A stretch of 64,000 nt of DNA from Actinomycetes bacterium (GTDB lineage Bacteria; Actinomycetota; Thermoleophilia; Gaiellales; Gaiellaceae). A program made the translations under genes and the position numbers. Positions within the stretch are counted from its first letter, which is position 1. Every line of letters begins with the position of its first letter. Below, in pieces: positions 54,521-62,811 of the stretch. Location: assembly GCA_026708005.1 (NCBI GenBank), contig JAPOVR010000087.1, forward strand, positions 1 through 64,000. Reading direction: 5' to 3'. The notes under the pieces were generated by a model, which was not told the DNA's origin, did no database searches, and saw only the letters and a list, made by a program, of their open reading frames with translations.

Positions 54521-54706
54521 ATGATCGTTCACCAGAAGTCGCGCATCCCGTTCTACTACTGGCCGTTCTGGATGTTCTTGCTGGCGGTCGGTCTCATCGT
54601 GTTCTACGGCATCTTCACGCCGGCCTGGATACTCATCCGGTTTGCGGGCTGGGCGGGAGAGACGGTGCTGAGCCGCCAGGCTGGATCCCGGTCAGCCTCG
54701 GCGTAG
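54521..54706 (+). CDS. Small hydrophobic membrane protein
   Basis: A 61-aa protein with a long aromatic hydrophobic stretch (FYYWPFWMFLLAVGLIVFYG, about residues 11-30) and a second one to about residue 45, then a polar tail. Not recognised. It is 36 nt after the PPDK regulator and could share its transcript. The strong non-random hydrophobicity supports a real gene. Confidence 0.5.
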   Translation: MIVHQKSRIPFYYWPFWMFLLAVGLIVFYGIFTPAWILIRFAGWAGETVLSRQAGSRSASA

Positions 54707-54742
54707 AGCAGCACGAGCGCACAACCGGACACGGAACGCGCC

Positions 54743-54815
54743 CGACCCGGCTGGAGGGACGGCCCCGGCAGGGCAGTCGACTATCGCTGGAGGCCGGCAC
54801 TCGACCCGGCTGGAG
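54743..54815. repeat. Pair of CGACCCGGCTGGAG repeats 59 bp apart
   Basis: CGACCCGGCTGGAG occurs at 54743-54756 and 54802-54815, each followed by GC-rich dyads (for example GCTGGAGACAAGCGCTCCAGC). It lies in the 54707-55038 gap beside repeat copy G and matches the ~60-bp spacing of repeats next to other copies. Confidence 0.55.
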
Positions 54816-54940
54816 ACAAGCGCTCCAGCGGGGCAGCCAGCCACGGCCGAAGAGCGGCGCCGGAGCTAGGAGCACGAGAGCCAGGCGCCAGAGCGGCACG
54901 AGGTCGTTGCAGCTTCGTGACGCGGGGCGGCAGCTTCGCC

Positions 54941-54986
54941 TGTGCCGCTGGGGCACCCCATCCCACCACCCACTGTCGACGCTAGC
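54941..54986 (-). repeat. Diverged intergenic element, copy G (subfamily 2)
   Basis: On the minus strand it reads GCTAGC, then GTCGACAGTGGGTGGTGGGA and GGGGTGCCCC. A near-identical copy is at 62561-62607. It shares GCTA, GGGTGGTGGG and TGCCC with the main family, so it is probably a diverged member. It lies downstream of the minus-strand DUF4349 gene in the same orientation. Confidence 0.6.
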
Positions 54987-55038
54987 TGCCGAAGACGTGC
55001 GAGACTGCCGCGAATGCGCCGAACCGGGCGCTCTCGTG

Positions 55039-55914
55039 TCACGATTTGGTACCGGCATCCGTCCCTTCTGTCGCCACGATCGGCAACGGTTCGCCGCGGC
55101 GGGCACGACGCCTCAGCAGTCGCCACGCGATGAACGCGAGCACGAGCGGGCCCACAACCGGTGCGACGGCGGCGATGCCGACAAATGCGCCACCCGCGAC
55201 CTTGACGAAGCCGCCGGCAGCGGTCTCCCACGCATCGACGATGCTCCAGTCGTCTGGCGGCGGCGGCTCGACCGGCATGAGGCCGCGCTCGGCGAGGCGA
55301 TTGAGATGGTCGCGTACTGCGGCTGATTCTCGAGGAACCGGAGCTGGCCGCGGATCTGCTCGAGCTGCAGCTGCACCTCGTTGAGGCGGCTTTGCATGGT
55401 GAGGGCATCACCGATCGAATCCGCGTCACCGAGGAACCCGGGCAGCTGAGTTTCGACCCCCCCGAGGTGGCGTCCGCGGGCCTCGAGATCGACGAACTGC
55501 TGGCTGACGTCCCGACCGGCCTCCTCGCGCGCCTCGACCGTACCAAGGCCGATGATCTGAGACAACACCGTCGAGTAGCGAAGAAACGGCACGCGCGCGA
55601 CGAACTTTCCGTGAACGAGGCGCTCCTCAGTCTCCGCCTGCCTCGCTTCAGAGCTTGTGACGAACCCCCTTGCGGCGAGCGCTGCTTCGCGCGCCTTGCT
55701 GATCGCAAGCTCGAACCCGCCCTCCTCCACCGCCAGGCTGATGGAGGCTTCTTGGATGATCTTCGGGCCAACAGCGTTCAGCCCCGCGGCAATTGTCGTG
55801 GCACGCGCGCTGCCGCTCTGCACGCCACTCGACCGGCGTTAGTTGCTACGGGACGCACCGGTCGGCGCCAGCGCAGCCGACAGCGAGCAGGAGAACCAGC
55901 GATCGTCGAGCCAT
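55039..55914 (-). pseudogene. DUF4349 lipoprotein gene broken by frameshifts
   Basis: A strong AAGGAGGAG Shine-Dalgarno sequence precedes ATG at 55914 and a lipoprotein signal MARRSLVLLLAVGC, but that frame stops at a TAG after 22 codons. The DUF4349 body then reads in another frame from about 55823 (GLNAVGPKIIQEASISLAVE; FVDLEARGRHLGG; QIRGQLRFLENQPQYATISI). It shifts again near 55285 to the C-terminal part (WETAAGGFVKVAGGAFVGIA, one transmembrane helix and basic tail). Two indels therefore interrupt an otherwise complete ~290-aa surface protein. No function can be assigned beyond the family; decay or assembly error are both possible. Confidence 0.75.
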
Positions 55915-56009
55915 GACTCCTCCTTGGTTGTCGTACGAGTTGGACCTGCGACGACCGTCAGATGTTCCCGGTAGGCTTGCCTGCTTTCTCCCCTGCGCAA
56001 GCCAATGCC

Positions 56010-58622
56010 ATGACCTGCTTCGTCTACGACTACGCCGATGCTACCGACATCGGCCGCGAGCTGCTGGGCGGGAAGGGCGCGGGGCTCGCGGAGATGACCT
56101 CGCTCGGCATCTCGGTTCCAGCCGGGTTCACTGTCACGACGCAGGCGTGCGTCGAGTACATGAGAACCGACGGCGTCCTACCCAGAGGCCTCCAGGGGCA
56201 GATCGATGGCGCGCTCGCACAGGTTGAGCGCGCGACGGGACTGCGGTTCGGCGACACGACGAACCCGCTGCTGGTCTCGGTCCGGTCAGGAGCAGCGGTC
56301 TCGATGCCGGGCATGATGGACACGATCCTGAACCTCGGCCTCTCGGACGCGGCAGTGAAGGGTCTCGCGCGCGCGACAGCGAACGAGCGCTTCGCCCACG
56401 ATGCCTATCGGCGGCTTCTCCAGATGTACGGGGAGGTCGTCGAGGGCATCAATGGCCACCTCTTCGAGGACGAGCTCTCGAGGCTGAAGGCTGAGAACGG
56501 GGTTCAGCAGGATGTCGAGCTGACGACAGACCATCTGGCCGAGCTGACCAGGCGGTTCAAGGCCATCTACCACAACCGGGTCGGCACCGAGTTTCCGCAG
56601 GATCCCAGCGAGCAGCTCGCCCAGGCTGTTCGTGCGGTCTTCGACTCGTGGAACACGCCGCGCGCGAGGGCCTATAGGCGGGCAAACGCCATCCCGGACG
56701 ACCTCGGCACCGCAGCCAACGTCGTCCAGATGGTCTTTGGCAACAAGGGGAGCACCTCTGGCACCGGCGTCTGCTTCACCCGGGACCCATCCACGGGCGA
56801 GCGCGGCATCTGGGGCGAGTTCCTCGTCAATGCACAGGGGGAGGACGTCGTCGCCGGCGCCCGCATCCCAGAGCCTATCGACCGCATGTCCGCCGCCCTG
56901 CCTGCAGCCCACCGACAGCTCGTCGAGACGATCGAGCTGCTCGAAGCGCACTACCGCGATATGCAGGACATCGAGTTCACGGTCGAGGAGGGAACGCTCT
57001 ACCTCCTACAAACCCGGACAGGCGAGCGCTCGGCGCAGGCTGCGCTGCGCGTGGCTGTCGAGATGGTCTCGGAAGGACCCCTGTCCAAGCAGGAGGCGCT
57101 CGCTCGAATCGACCCCGCGCAACTCGATCAGCTCCTGCATCCCACCATCGATCCCGCGGCCGACTACGAGATCACGTGCCGAGGGCTCAACGCGTCTCCC
57201 GGCGCTGCGACAGGAGCGCTCATCCTCGATGCTGACACGGCTGAGACGCGTGGACGGGCAGGCGAGGACGTCATTCTCGTGCGTTGGGAGACGACGCCCG
57301 ACGACTTCCATGGAATGCTCCCTGCCAAGGGCATCCTCACGGCCCGGGGAGGACTCACCTCCCACGCTGCGGTCGTGGCACGCGGCATGGGGACGCCGTG
57401 CGTCGTTGGCTGCGAGGCGATCGCGATCGACATGCAGGCCCGGACGGTTCGGCTCGGCCAAACGACACTTACCGAGGGCCAAGTCGTCACTATCGACGGC
57501 ACGACCGGAGATGTGATTCTCGGCGAGGTCGCGCTTGTCTCGCCGGAGATCGGCGCGCATTTCCAAACGCTGCTCGAATGGGCCGACGAAGTTCGAAGGC
57601 TCGGTGTGCGCGCGAACGCCGATACACCGGAGGAGGCCGCGAAGGCCCGCGAGTTCGGCGCGCGAGGCATCGGGCTGTGCCGTACCGAGCACATGTTCCG
57701 CGATGACGACCGACTGCCGATCGTTCGCGAGATGATCATGGCCACCAGCGAGGACGATCGGCGGCGGCTCCTCGAAGAGCTGCTGCCGATCCAGCAGAGC
57801 GACTTCGAGGGGATCTTCGAGGCGATGGTGGGCATGCCGGTGACGATCCGGCTGCTCGACTGGCCGCTGCACGAGTTCCTTCCGCGTCTCGAGGAGGCCG
57901 AGACCCCAGAGGTCGCCGCACGGGTTCGCGCTCTGCGCGAGGAGAACCCGATGCTCGGCTGGCGTGGTTGCCGGCTCGGTCTGCTCAGGCCAGAGATCTA
58001 CGAGATGCAGGTACGCGCGATCAGCCGAGCTGCGCTCGCAACGCTGGAGCGAACCGGCGAGCAGCCCCAGGTGGAAATCATGCACCCGCTGGTCGGCTTC
58101 GGCAACGAGCTGGGAGAGCTTCGCCGGCTGACGCTCGATACCGCTGCGGCCGAGCTCGAGCAGAACGAGCTAGGGCTCGAGTTCGCGATCGGCACGATGG
58201 TCGAGCTGCCGCGGGCGTGCATTCGAGCAGACGAGATCGCCGAGCACGCAGATTTCCTCAGCTTCGGAACCAACGACCTTACCCAGACGACACTCGGCTT
58301 CTCCCGTGACGACGCCGGGAAATTCCTGCCGGCGTATCTCGACGACCGCGTGCTTCAGGACGACCCGTTCGAGACGATCGACCAAGCAGGCGTCGGAGAC
58401 CTGATGGCGATCGGAGTCGAGCGGGCCCGCGCGACGCGGTCCGAGATCAAGCTCGGAATCTGCGGCGAGCACGGGGGGGACCCTCGGTCGGTGATCTTCT
58501 GCCACAAGCTCGGACTCGACTACGTGTCCTGCTCACCATTTCGTGTTCCTCTGGCGCGGCTCGCCGCCGCACAGGCCGCACTCGGAGAACTCAGCCCACG
58601 GGAGATCGAGGTCGGCGGCTAG
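56010..58622 (+). CDS. ppdK: Pyruvate, phosphate dikinase
   Basis: Interconverts pyruvate + ATP + Pi and PEP + AMP + PPi. The N-terminal ATP-grasp domain begins FVYDYADATDIGRELLGGKG and has VRSGAAVSMPGMMDTILNLG. The central phosphohistidine domain has GGLTSHAAVVARGMGTPCVV (catalytic His about residue 451, regulatory Thr two before it). The C-terminal PEP-binding barrel has GIGLCRTEHMF, RLLDWPLHEFLP and GICGEHGGDP. 870 aa, full length. ATG at 56010 is used; it overlaps a two-codon ATG-CCA-TGA. A possible -10 box TAGGCT is at 55972. The Thr target matches the regulator at 53630. Confidence 0.96.
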   Translation: MTCFVYDYADATDIGRELLGGKGAGLAEMTSLGISVPAGFTVTTQACVEYMRTDGVLPRGLQGQIDGALAQVERATGLRFGDTTNPLLVSVRSGAAVSMPGMMDTILNLGLSDAAVKGLARATANERFAHDAYRRLLQMYGEVVEGINGHLFEDELSRLKAENGVQQDVELTTDHLAELTRRFKAIYHNRVGTEFPQDPSEQLAQAVRAVFDSWNTPRARAYRRANAIPDDLGTAANVVQMVFGNKGSTSGTGVCFTRDPSTGERGIWGEFLVNAQGEDVVAGARIPEPIDRMSAALPAAHRQLVETIELLEAHYRDMQDIEFTVEEGTLYLLQTRTGERSAQAALRVAVEMVSEGPLSKQEALARIDPAQLDQLLHPTIDPAADYEITCRGLNASPGAATGALILDADTAETRGRAGEDVILVRWETTPDDFHGMLPAKGILTARGGLTSHAAVVARGMGTPCVVGCEAIAIDMQARTVRLGQTTLTEGQVVTIDGTTGDVILGEVALVSPEIGAHFQTLLEWADEVRRLGVRANADTPEEAAKAREFGARGIGLCRTEHMFRDDDRLPIVREMIMATSEDDRRRLLEELLPIQQSDFEGIFEAMVGMPVTIRLLDWPLHEFLPRLEEAETPEVAARVRALREENPMLGWRGCRLGLLRPEIYEMQVRAISRAALATLERTGEQPQVEIMHPLVGFGNELGELRRLTLDTAAAELEQNELGLEFAIGTMVELPRACIRADEIAEHADFLSFGTNDLTQTTLGFSRDDAGKFLPAYLDDRVLQDDPFETIDQAGVGDLMAIGVERARATRSEIKLGICGEHGGDPRSVIFCHKLGLDYVSCSPFRVPLARLAAAQAALGELSPREIEVGG

Positions 58623-58921
58623 CTGACCTGTCGAGCACTCGGCCCTTGCCGCCCTGAGGTTGTCGAGGGTGGGTGTGGTGGTGTGCGGCTGGGTGGGCTC
58701 GCTGGCGGAGTGGGGGGATGCCTCGGGTGGCGATGGTCGTGTCGCTGCCGCGGGGCGCAGGGCTGGACAGGCCGACGACGGCTTGGTAGCCAGCGGAGGT
58801 GTGGCTCCCGTGGATTGCCCGGGTCAGGCCAGCTGGCTGGCCGCTCGCCGCGCCCCGGAAGACGTGGGGGCTGGGCAATCCGAGCCCAGGCGCCGGGGCG
58901 GGCCGCGCCCTTCAGCCAGCA

Positions 58922-59034
58922 CGAAGGGCAGCCCGCCCCCCACCCACCACCCGGGGAGGGTAGACCAGAAAGACGCACGGCTTGCGCACGATCCGTCTCG
59001 GAAGCGTCACGAGACTGTGCCACCTCTGCTCGGC
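58922..59034 (-). repeat. Dispersed ~100-bp intergenic element, copy H
   Basis: Minus-oriented copy with GGCACAGTCTCGTGACGCTT, then GTGCGCAAGCCGTGCGTCTT and CTACCCTCCCCGGGTGGTGG. It lies 186 nt downstream of the minus-strand rhomboid gene and faces the ppdK 3' end. No gene is evident in 58623-59219; the left part (58650-58800) is GT-rich and unremarkable. Confidence 0.85.
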
Positions 59035-59219
59035 CCTACCAGACGGCCCTCGTGCGCAAACCCTGCCGCTCAGCTCTAACGCCAAGCCGCATCGCCCGGA
59101 GCTGTGCCACCAGCCGGAGCACACGACGCGCCGGCACGCAGACGGAGACTGCCTGCGGCTTCTCCGCCGGCCCAGCCGAGCGACCGCTCAGCGTGCCCGG
59201 TCGGGCTCCTCCGCGGCGG

Positions 59220-60083
59220 TCAGGCGAGCCCGCGGACCCGCAGGTAGGAGACGAGGACGGCGATAACGACGATCGCGACGAGACCCGCCGCTGTCTGCAA
59301 GTTGAAACGGCTGTAGGCCGGGTTGCTGCGTCCAAGGCGGGAGAGGACGAGAATCGCGGCGAGGCCACCGACCAGGCCCCCGAGGTGGCCGCCGACCGAG
59401 ATGCCTGGGAACGCAAAGCTAATCACGAGGTTGACGACCACGATTATCATCGCCGAGCCGCCGAAGACGTAGATCTGGCGACGCTCCAGGAAGAGCCCCG
59501 CCCCGAGTATTCCGAAGACCGCGCCCGAGGCCCCAACGGTCAGGGCGTTCGGCTGGAGCAGGAGCGCACCGGCAGAGCCCGCCAACAGCGAGATGCTGTA
59601 GAGCGCGAGGAACCGCCACCGGCCGAGGTACAGCTCGAGCGACCGTCCGAACCACCAGAGCATGAGCATGTTGAAGCCGATGTGAATGACGTTGGCGTGC
59701 AGGAAACCCCCGGTGATGAGCCGGTACCACTCGCCGTCTGCCACCCCCGGGCCGTACAGCGCGCCATCGACGACCAGCTGGCTGTTGGTTGCGCTGAAGC
59801 TGCCCGACTGGGCGAGCTCGGCGAGGTAGATGAGGACGTTCACGATGATGAGCGCCCGCGTCACGAGGTCGGCGCGCCCGCCCGTCACCGCCCGCCGCAT
59901 ACCGCGTGCTCCTCGCCTGTGCTGCTTCACCTGGCCTGAGCAGTCTGGGCAGCGGATCCCGACCGGGCCGAACACCATGCAGTCGGGACAGATCGGCTTG
60001 CCGCATTCGGCACACGCTACGTGCGTTCCGACCCCTCGGTGCCGGTAGCAGGTCGGCTGCTCGCTCGTTTTGGGTTGCGTCAC
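59220..60083 (-). CDS. Rhomboid family intramembrane serine protease
   Basis: Cleaves substrates within the membrane. An N-terminal zinc-ribbon/B-box-like segment with paired Cys (CYRHRGVGTHVACAECGKPI; CPDCM; CPDC) precedes a six-to-seven-helix rhomboid domain. It includes HIGFNMLMLWWFG (His/Asn oxyanion region), TVGASGAVFG with the catalytic Ser, and VGGHLGGLVGG with the catalytic His. 287 aa from the GTG at 60083, chosen because a TACGAT -10 box lies 7 nt upstream; an ATG at 60107 would place the start before the promoter. It is divergent from comB. Confidence 0.9.
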   Translation of the reverse strand: MTQPKTSEQPTCYRHRGVGTHVACAECGKPICPDCMVFGPVGIRCPDCSGQVKQHRRGARGMRRAVTGGRADLVTRALIIVNVLIYLAELAQSGSFSATNSQLVVDGALYGPGVADGEWYRLITGGFLHANVIHIGFNMLMLWWFGRSLELYLGRWRFLALYSISLLAGSAGALLLQPNALTVGASGAVFGILGAGLFLERRQIYVFGGSAMIIVVVNLVISFAFPGISVGGHLGGLVGGLAAILVLSRLGRSNPAYSRFNLQTAAGLVAIVVIAVLVSYLRVRGLA

Positions 60084-60090
60084 GGGTTGG

Positions 60091-60096
60091 ATCGTA
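60091..60096 (-). promoter_or_regulatory. -10 box (TACGAT) of rhomboid gene
   Basis: Minus-strand TACGAT ends 7 nt before the GTG at 60083. Confidence 0.5.
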
Positions 60097-60174
60097 GTCA
60101 CGGGCATCGGAGCTCCGTCCGCTGCCGGCCTCTATCCGAGGTCGACGGACAGCCATGCTTGCTTGTGCTCTCGC

Positions 60175-60180
60175 TAGCAT
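60175..60180 (+). promoter_or_regulatory. -10 box (TAGCAT) of comB
   Basis: TAGCAT ends 8 nt before the GTG at 60189. Confidence 0.5.
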
Positions 60181-60188
60181 CCGAGTCC

Positions 60189-60884
60189 GTGCGTGTCCAT
60201 GTCGCGTTCACGCTTGCCGAGGTCTCCGCAGCGCAGACGGCAATCGTCGTCGACGTGCTGCGGGCGACGTCGACCATCGCGCAGGCGCTTGCCGGCGGCT
60301 ACGAGCGCGTGCTGTGCTGCGCGGAGATCGACGAGGCGAGGTTTCTACGCCAGGCACGAGGGGAGGGAGCGCTCGCGGGCGAGCGTGAATGCGTGCGGAT
60401 TCCCGGTTTCGACCTCGGCAACTCACCAGCCGACTTCGTCGAGCCGATCGCCAAGACCGTGATCCTGACTACAACCAACGGCACACGCGCCCTGATCGCA
60501 GCGGGCGCCGCCGCAGAGCGGGTCTTCGCCGCCAGCCTGCTCAATCTCGCTGCCGTTGCTGCTCGCGCTCGCGGCCTCGGCGGTGACGTTACGATCCTCT
60601 GCGCCGGGGTGCTCGGGGAGTTTGCGATGGACGATGCGTACTGCGCCGGCAGAATCGTCGAGCTCATCGATGGAGAGCCAAGCGATGGCGCCAGGGCAGC
60701 ACTCCGGCTGGCACAGTCGTTTGAGACGGCCGAGCAGGGGCTTGCCGCCAGCCAGAGCGCACGCAACCTCCTCGCCGCGCACCTGGCCGACGACATCGCC
60801 TGGTGTGCCCGGGAGAGCGTCCTCGACATCGTCCCGCACATCGCGCAGATACAGGCTGCGGCCGTCGACGTGACCGCCGGGTAG
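60189..60884 (+). CDS. comB: 2-phosphosulfolactate phosphatase family protein (ComB)
   Basis: A Mg-dependent phosphatase family first described in coenzyme M synthesis but widespread in bacteria lacking it. Recognisable blocks are AIVVDVLRATSTIAQALAGG, PGFDLGNSPADF, ILTTTNGTRAL, ILCAGVLGEFAMDDAYCAGR and the C-terminal ESVLDIVPHI. 231 aa. Start GTG at 60189 follows a -10 box by 8 nt. No other sulfolactate or coenzyme M genes are nearby, so the physiological substrate is uncertain. Confidence 0.88.
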   Translation: MRVHVAFTLAEVSAAQTAIVVDVLRATSTIAQALAGGYERVLCCAEIDEARFLRQARGEGALAGERECVRIPGFDLGNSPADFVEPIAKTVILTTTNGTRALIAAGAAAERVFAASLLNLAAVAARARGLGGDVTILCAGVLGEFAMDDAYCAGRIVELIDGEPSDGARAALRLAQSFETAEQGLAASQSARNLLAAHLADDIAWCARESVLDIVPHIAQIQAAAVDVTAG

Positions 60885-60938
60885 CCAGCGGTCGTCGCGC
60901 TACCCGCCAGCGCTCCTGGCGCAGGTGCACACTTCCTC

Positions 60939-60976
60939 TTGACAGCGAACATGTGTTCGTGTAGAACAAACGTTCG
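60939..60976 (+). promoter_or_regulatory. SOS promoter with two LexA boxes
   Basis: A -35 TTGACA (60939-60944), a 17-nt spacer and a -10 TAGAAC (60962-60967). A perfect Gram-positive-type LexA box, CGAACATGTGTTCG, fills the spacer (60946-60959). A second, AGAACAAACGTTCG (60963-60976), covers the -10 and ends just before the ATG at 60978. LexA binding to either would block polymerase. Confidence 0.85.
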
Positions 60977-60977
60977 T

Positions 60978-61580
60978 ATGGTTGCCTGCCTCGCCGTTCC
61001 AGCATTTGGCCTGCGCGCAGCGCTTCAGCCACGGTGCGACCTCAGAGACAAACCGGTCGCGCTTGGCCCATCCCTCGCTGGACCCAACCTGATCGGCCCA
61101 TGCACCGCCGCAGCGCACGTACGTGGAATCCGACCGGGCATGACCGTCGGCGAGGCGCTTGCAACCTGCCCTGAACTCACCCTCGCCCGGCCCGATCCGG
61201 CCGCGGCCGCCGAGCTCTGGGAGCAGCTTCTGCGCCGGCTTGAGAACGTAGGACTCACAATCGAGCCGCTCGAGCCGGGGTACGTTCTCTTCGAGACCGC
61301 TGGAATCGAGTCGCTCGCCGGCGGCCTGCGCGCCGCCCTCGAGCGAGCGCTCACCGCCGTCGGGCGAGAGTGGCAGCCGCGCATCGGCGTTGCAGAGCGC
61401 CGTCTCGCAGCGGTCGCCGCTGCGGGAGCCGCCGCCCCAGGGCGTGCTCTCGTCGTCGACGACAACGAGACCGCGCTCTTTCTCGAGCCCCTGCCGCTTG
61501 ACCTCCTCCCGCTCTCGACCGAGCAGCGCAACGAGCTCTCTGCGCTCGCAGTTCGCCGCCTTGGAGGGTTCGCGGCCTGA
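60978..61580 (+). pseudogene. Truncated ImuB-like Y-family polymerase, SOS-regulated
   Basis: A 200-aa protein matching the N-terminal palm/finger half of actinobacterial ImuB-like Y-family proteins. It begins VACLAVPAFGLRAALQP with the catalytic acidic residues absent, as in ImuB. It has HVRGIRPGMTVGEALATCPE, the YVLFETAGIESLAGGLRAAL block and FLEPLPLDLLPLSTEQRNEL, and ends abruptly at RRLGGFAA where the helix-hairpin and little-finger domains should follow. Full ImuB is about 400-550 aa. No imuA or dnaE2 is adjacent. The ATG at 60978 is 10 nt after the -10. It may still be expressed on DNA damage but is probably nonfunctional. Confidence 0.75.
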
Positions 61581-61710
61581 CCGCGCTCTTCAGTCAAGGC
61601 CGGCCACCGATGGTTCCCGTGGATTGTGCGAAGGCTTGCGAAGACGCTCGGCTTAAGCGTCCAGGCCAGCAGGTCTACCGGCCGTTCGTGGCCGCTACCG
61701 CAGCGCCGCC

Positions 61711-62064
61711 ATGAACGCAAGACCCCGATGGGATGTCCCCGACCACGAAGGCACCATCGTTGTCCTGCACGAGGCAACGTGACCAAGGCATATCGCCAGC
61801 GGTCACCCTGAGCCGATCGGCCACGAGCAGGCGATCAGGCTGGCGATCTTCGATCCGAACTTCATTGTCAGGACCGGGCACCCTCCTCGCTACCCTGGCG
61901 GGGAACGTCGCACAGCCTGCAAACTCGATGCTCACCCCGACTATCCAGGGATGTACGTGCGCGTCGCGATCGAGCACGGTACGGCAATAGGGAACTTCGT
62001 CGTCACGGCGTACGTGTCGCAGAGTCCGCCGAAAGCAGACTTGACCATTGTCTTCCTTCCCTGA
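61711..62064 (+). pseudogene. Toxin-like (PBECR/DUF4258-type) gene with in-frame stop
   Basis: One frame from ATG 61711 reads WDVPDHEGTIVVLHEAT, then a TGA at 61780-61782, then continues open as HIASGHPEPIGHEQAIRLAI, FDPNFIVRTGH, HPDYPGMYVRVAIEHGTAIG and NFVVTAYVSQSPP to a TGA at 62062. The pattern (HI..GHPE..GHE..I..AI.dP..IV and VVTAY) resembles small RNase-like toxins of the PBECR/DUF4258 kind. The TGA is one base from TGG, near the position where this class often has Trp before the HI motif, so a nonsense mutation is the simple explanation. It overlaps the DUF2283 gene by 17 nt, as toxin-antitoxin pairs often do. Confidence 0.45.
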
Positions 62065-62419
62065 CAGGGCAGGCGAGTACGCATTTCTTCTCGACGGGAA
62101 GGAGCCGCTTGCGGCCATCCACAACGAGCAGGGAGATGTCCTGTACGTGTGGCGCGGTGAGAGGGCGAGACCGGCGATCTGTGTTGAGTCGCGGGAGAGC
62201 CACCTCGTGCGGATCGATCCCGGCACCGGAGAGCTGGTTGGGTTCACGATCTTCGGGTGGGACGGGCAGCTTCGCGAGCAGAGCGAGATCACGGTGACCG
62301 TGGCGACAATACGGCGGGACACGGTGACTCGCGAGCAGCAAGAGCACACGCTCGAGCTGATGCCTTCCTGGCCCGCGCCGCAAGAGAGAGCACGCTCGAG
62401 GAGTACCGGAGCCGCCTGA
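62048..62419 (+). CDS. DUF2283-like protein
   Basis: A 123-aa protein with the DUF2283 pattern near its centre: GDVLYVWRGERARPAICVES followed by HLVRIDPGTGELVGFTIFGW. DUF2283 proteins often neighbour DUF4258-type genes and are suspected antitoxins. The TTG start at 62048 lies within the end of the toxin-like pseudogene (17-nt overlap). An in-frame extension to 62419 after the domain is Arg/Ser-rich. If the partner toxin is dead, this gene may be a surviving orphan. Confidence 0.5.
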   Translation: MSSFPDRAGEYAFLLDGKEPLAAIHNEQGDVLYVWRGERARPAICVESRESHLVRIDPGTGELVGFTIFGWDGQLREQSEITVTVATIRRDTVTREQQEHTLELMPSWPAPQERARSRSTGAA

Positions 62420-62560
62420 TAACACCCGGCGAGCGGCAGCGTCCAGCCTGGGAAGCACAGGGCGCACCTGTCGCGCTGCGGTGTCGCGGTGGAGGCCGTG
62501 GGGCGCGCGCGCTCGGCCGACGCCCGACGGAAATACCTGGCCCGCTTGGACACGTCCCTC

Positions 62561-62607
62561 TGTGCGGATGGGGCCACCCCGAGCCACCACCCGCTTTCGA
62601 GCCTAGC
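62561..62607 (-). repeat. Diverged intergenic element, copy I (subfamily 2)
   Basis: A near match to 54941-54986 with one indel and a handful of substitutions. On the minus strand it reads GCTAGG, GTGGTGGCTCGGGGTGGCC and CCATCCGCACA. It lies about 200 nt downstream of the minus-strand glycosyltransferase in the same orientation. The rest of 62420-62811 shows no gene. Confidence 0.55.
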
Positions 62608-62811
62608 GAGGGAATCGTGCCGCGTGTCGCGCAGCCTGTGTCGGATGTGGAGCGGAAAGCTAGCGCAGTGCCAGCGCGCCGATCTCCGCTCGGCGCTCCC
62701 TCTCCCCTCGGCGCTCAGGCCGAACAGCTCCCGACGGCCACTTCCAAACGATCGAGAACCTCCTCAAACCCTCGGCGCTCCCCCAGACAACAGCGCCGGA
62801 CGATGTGCTCC

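Noticed and set aside
55962-56009. Starting ppdK at the upstream ATG 55962
   Set aside because: The added residues (FPVGLPAFSPAQANA) are not like PPDK N-termini, while ATG 56010 gives the family start.
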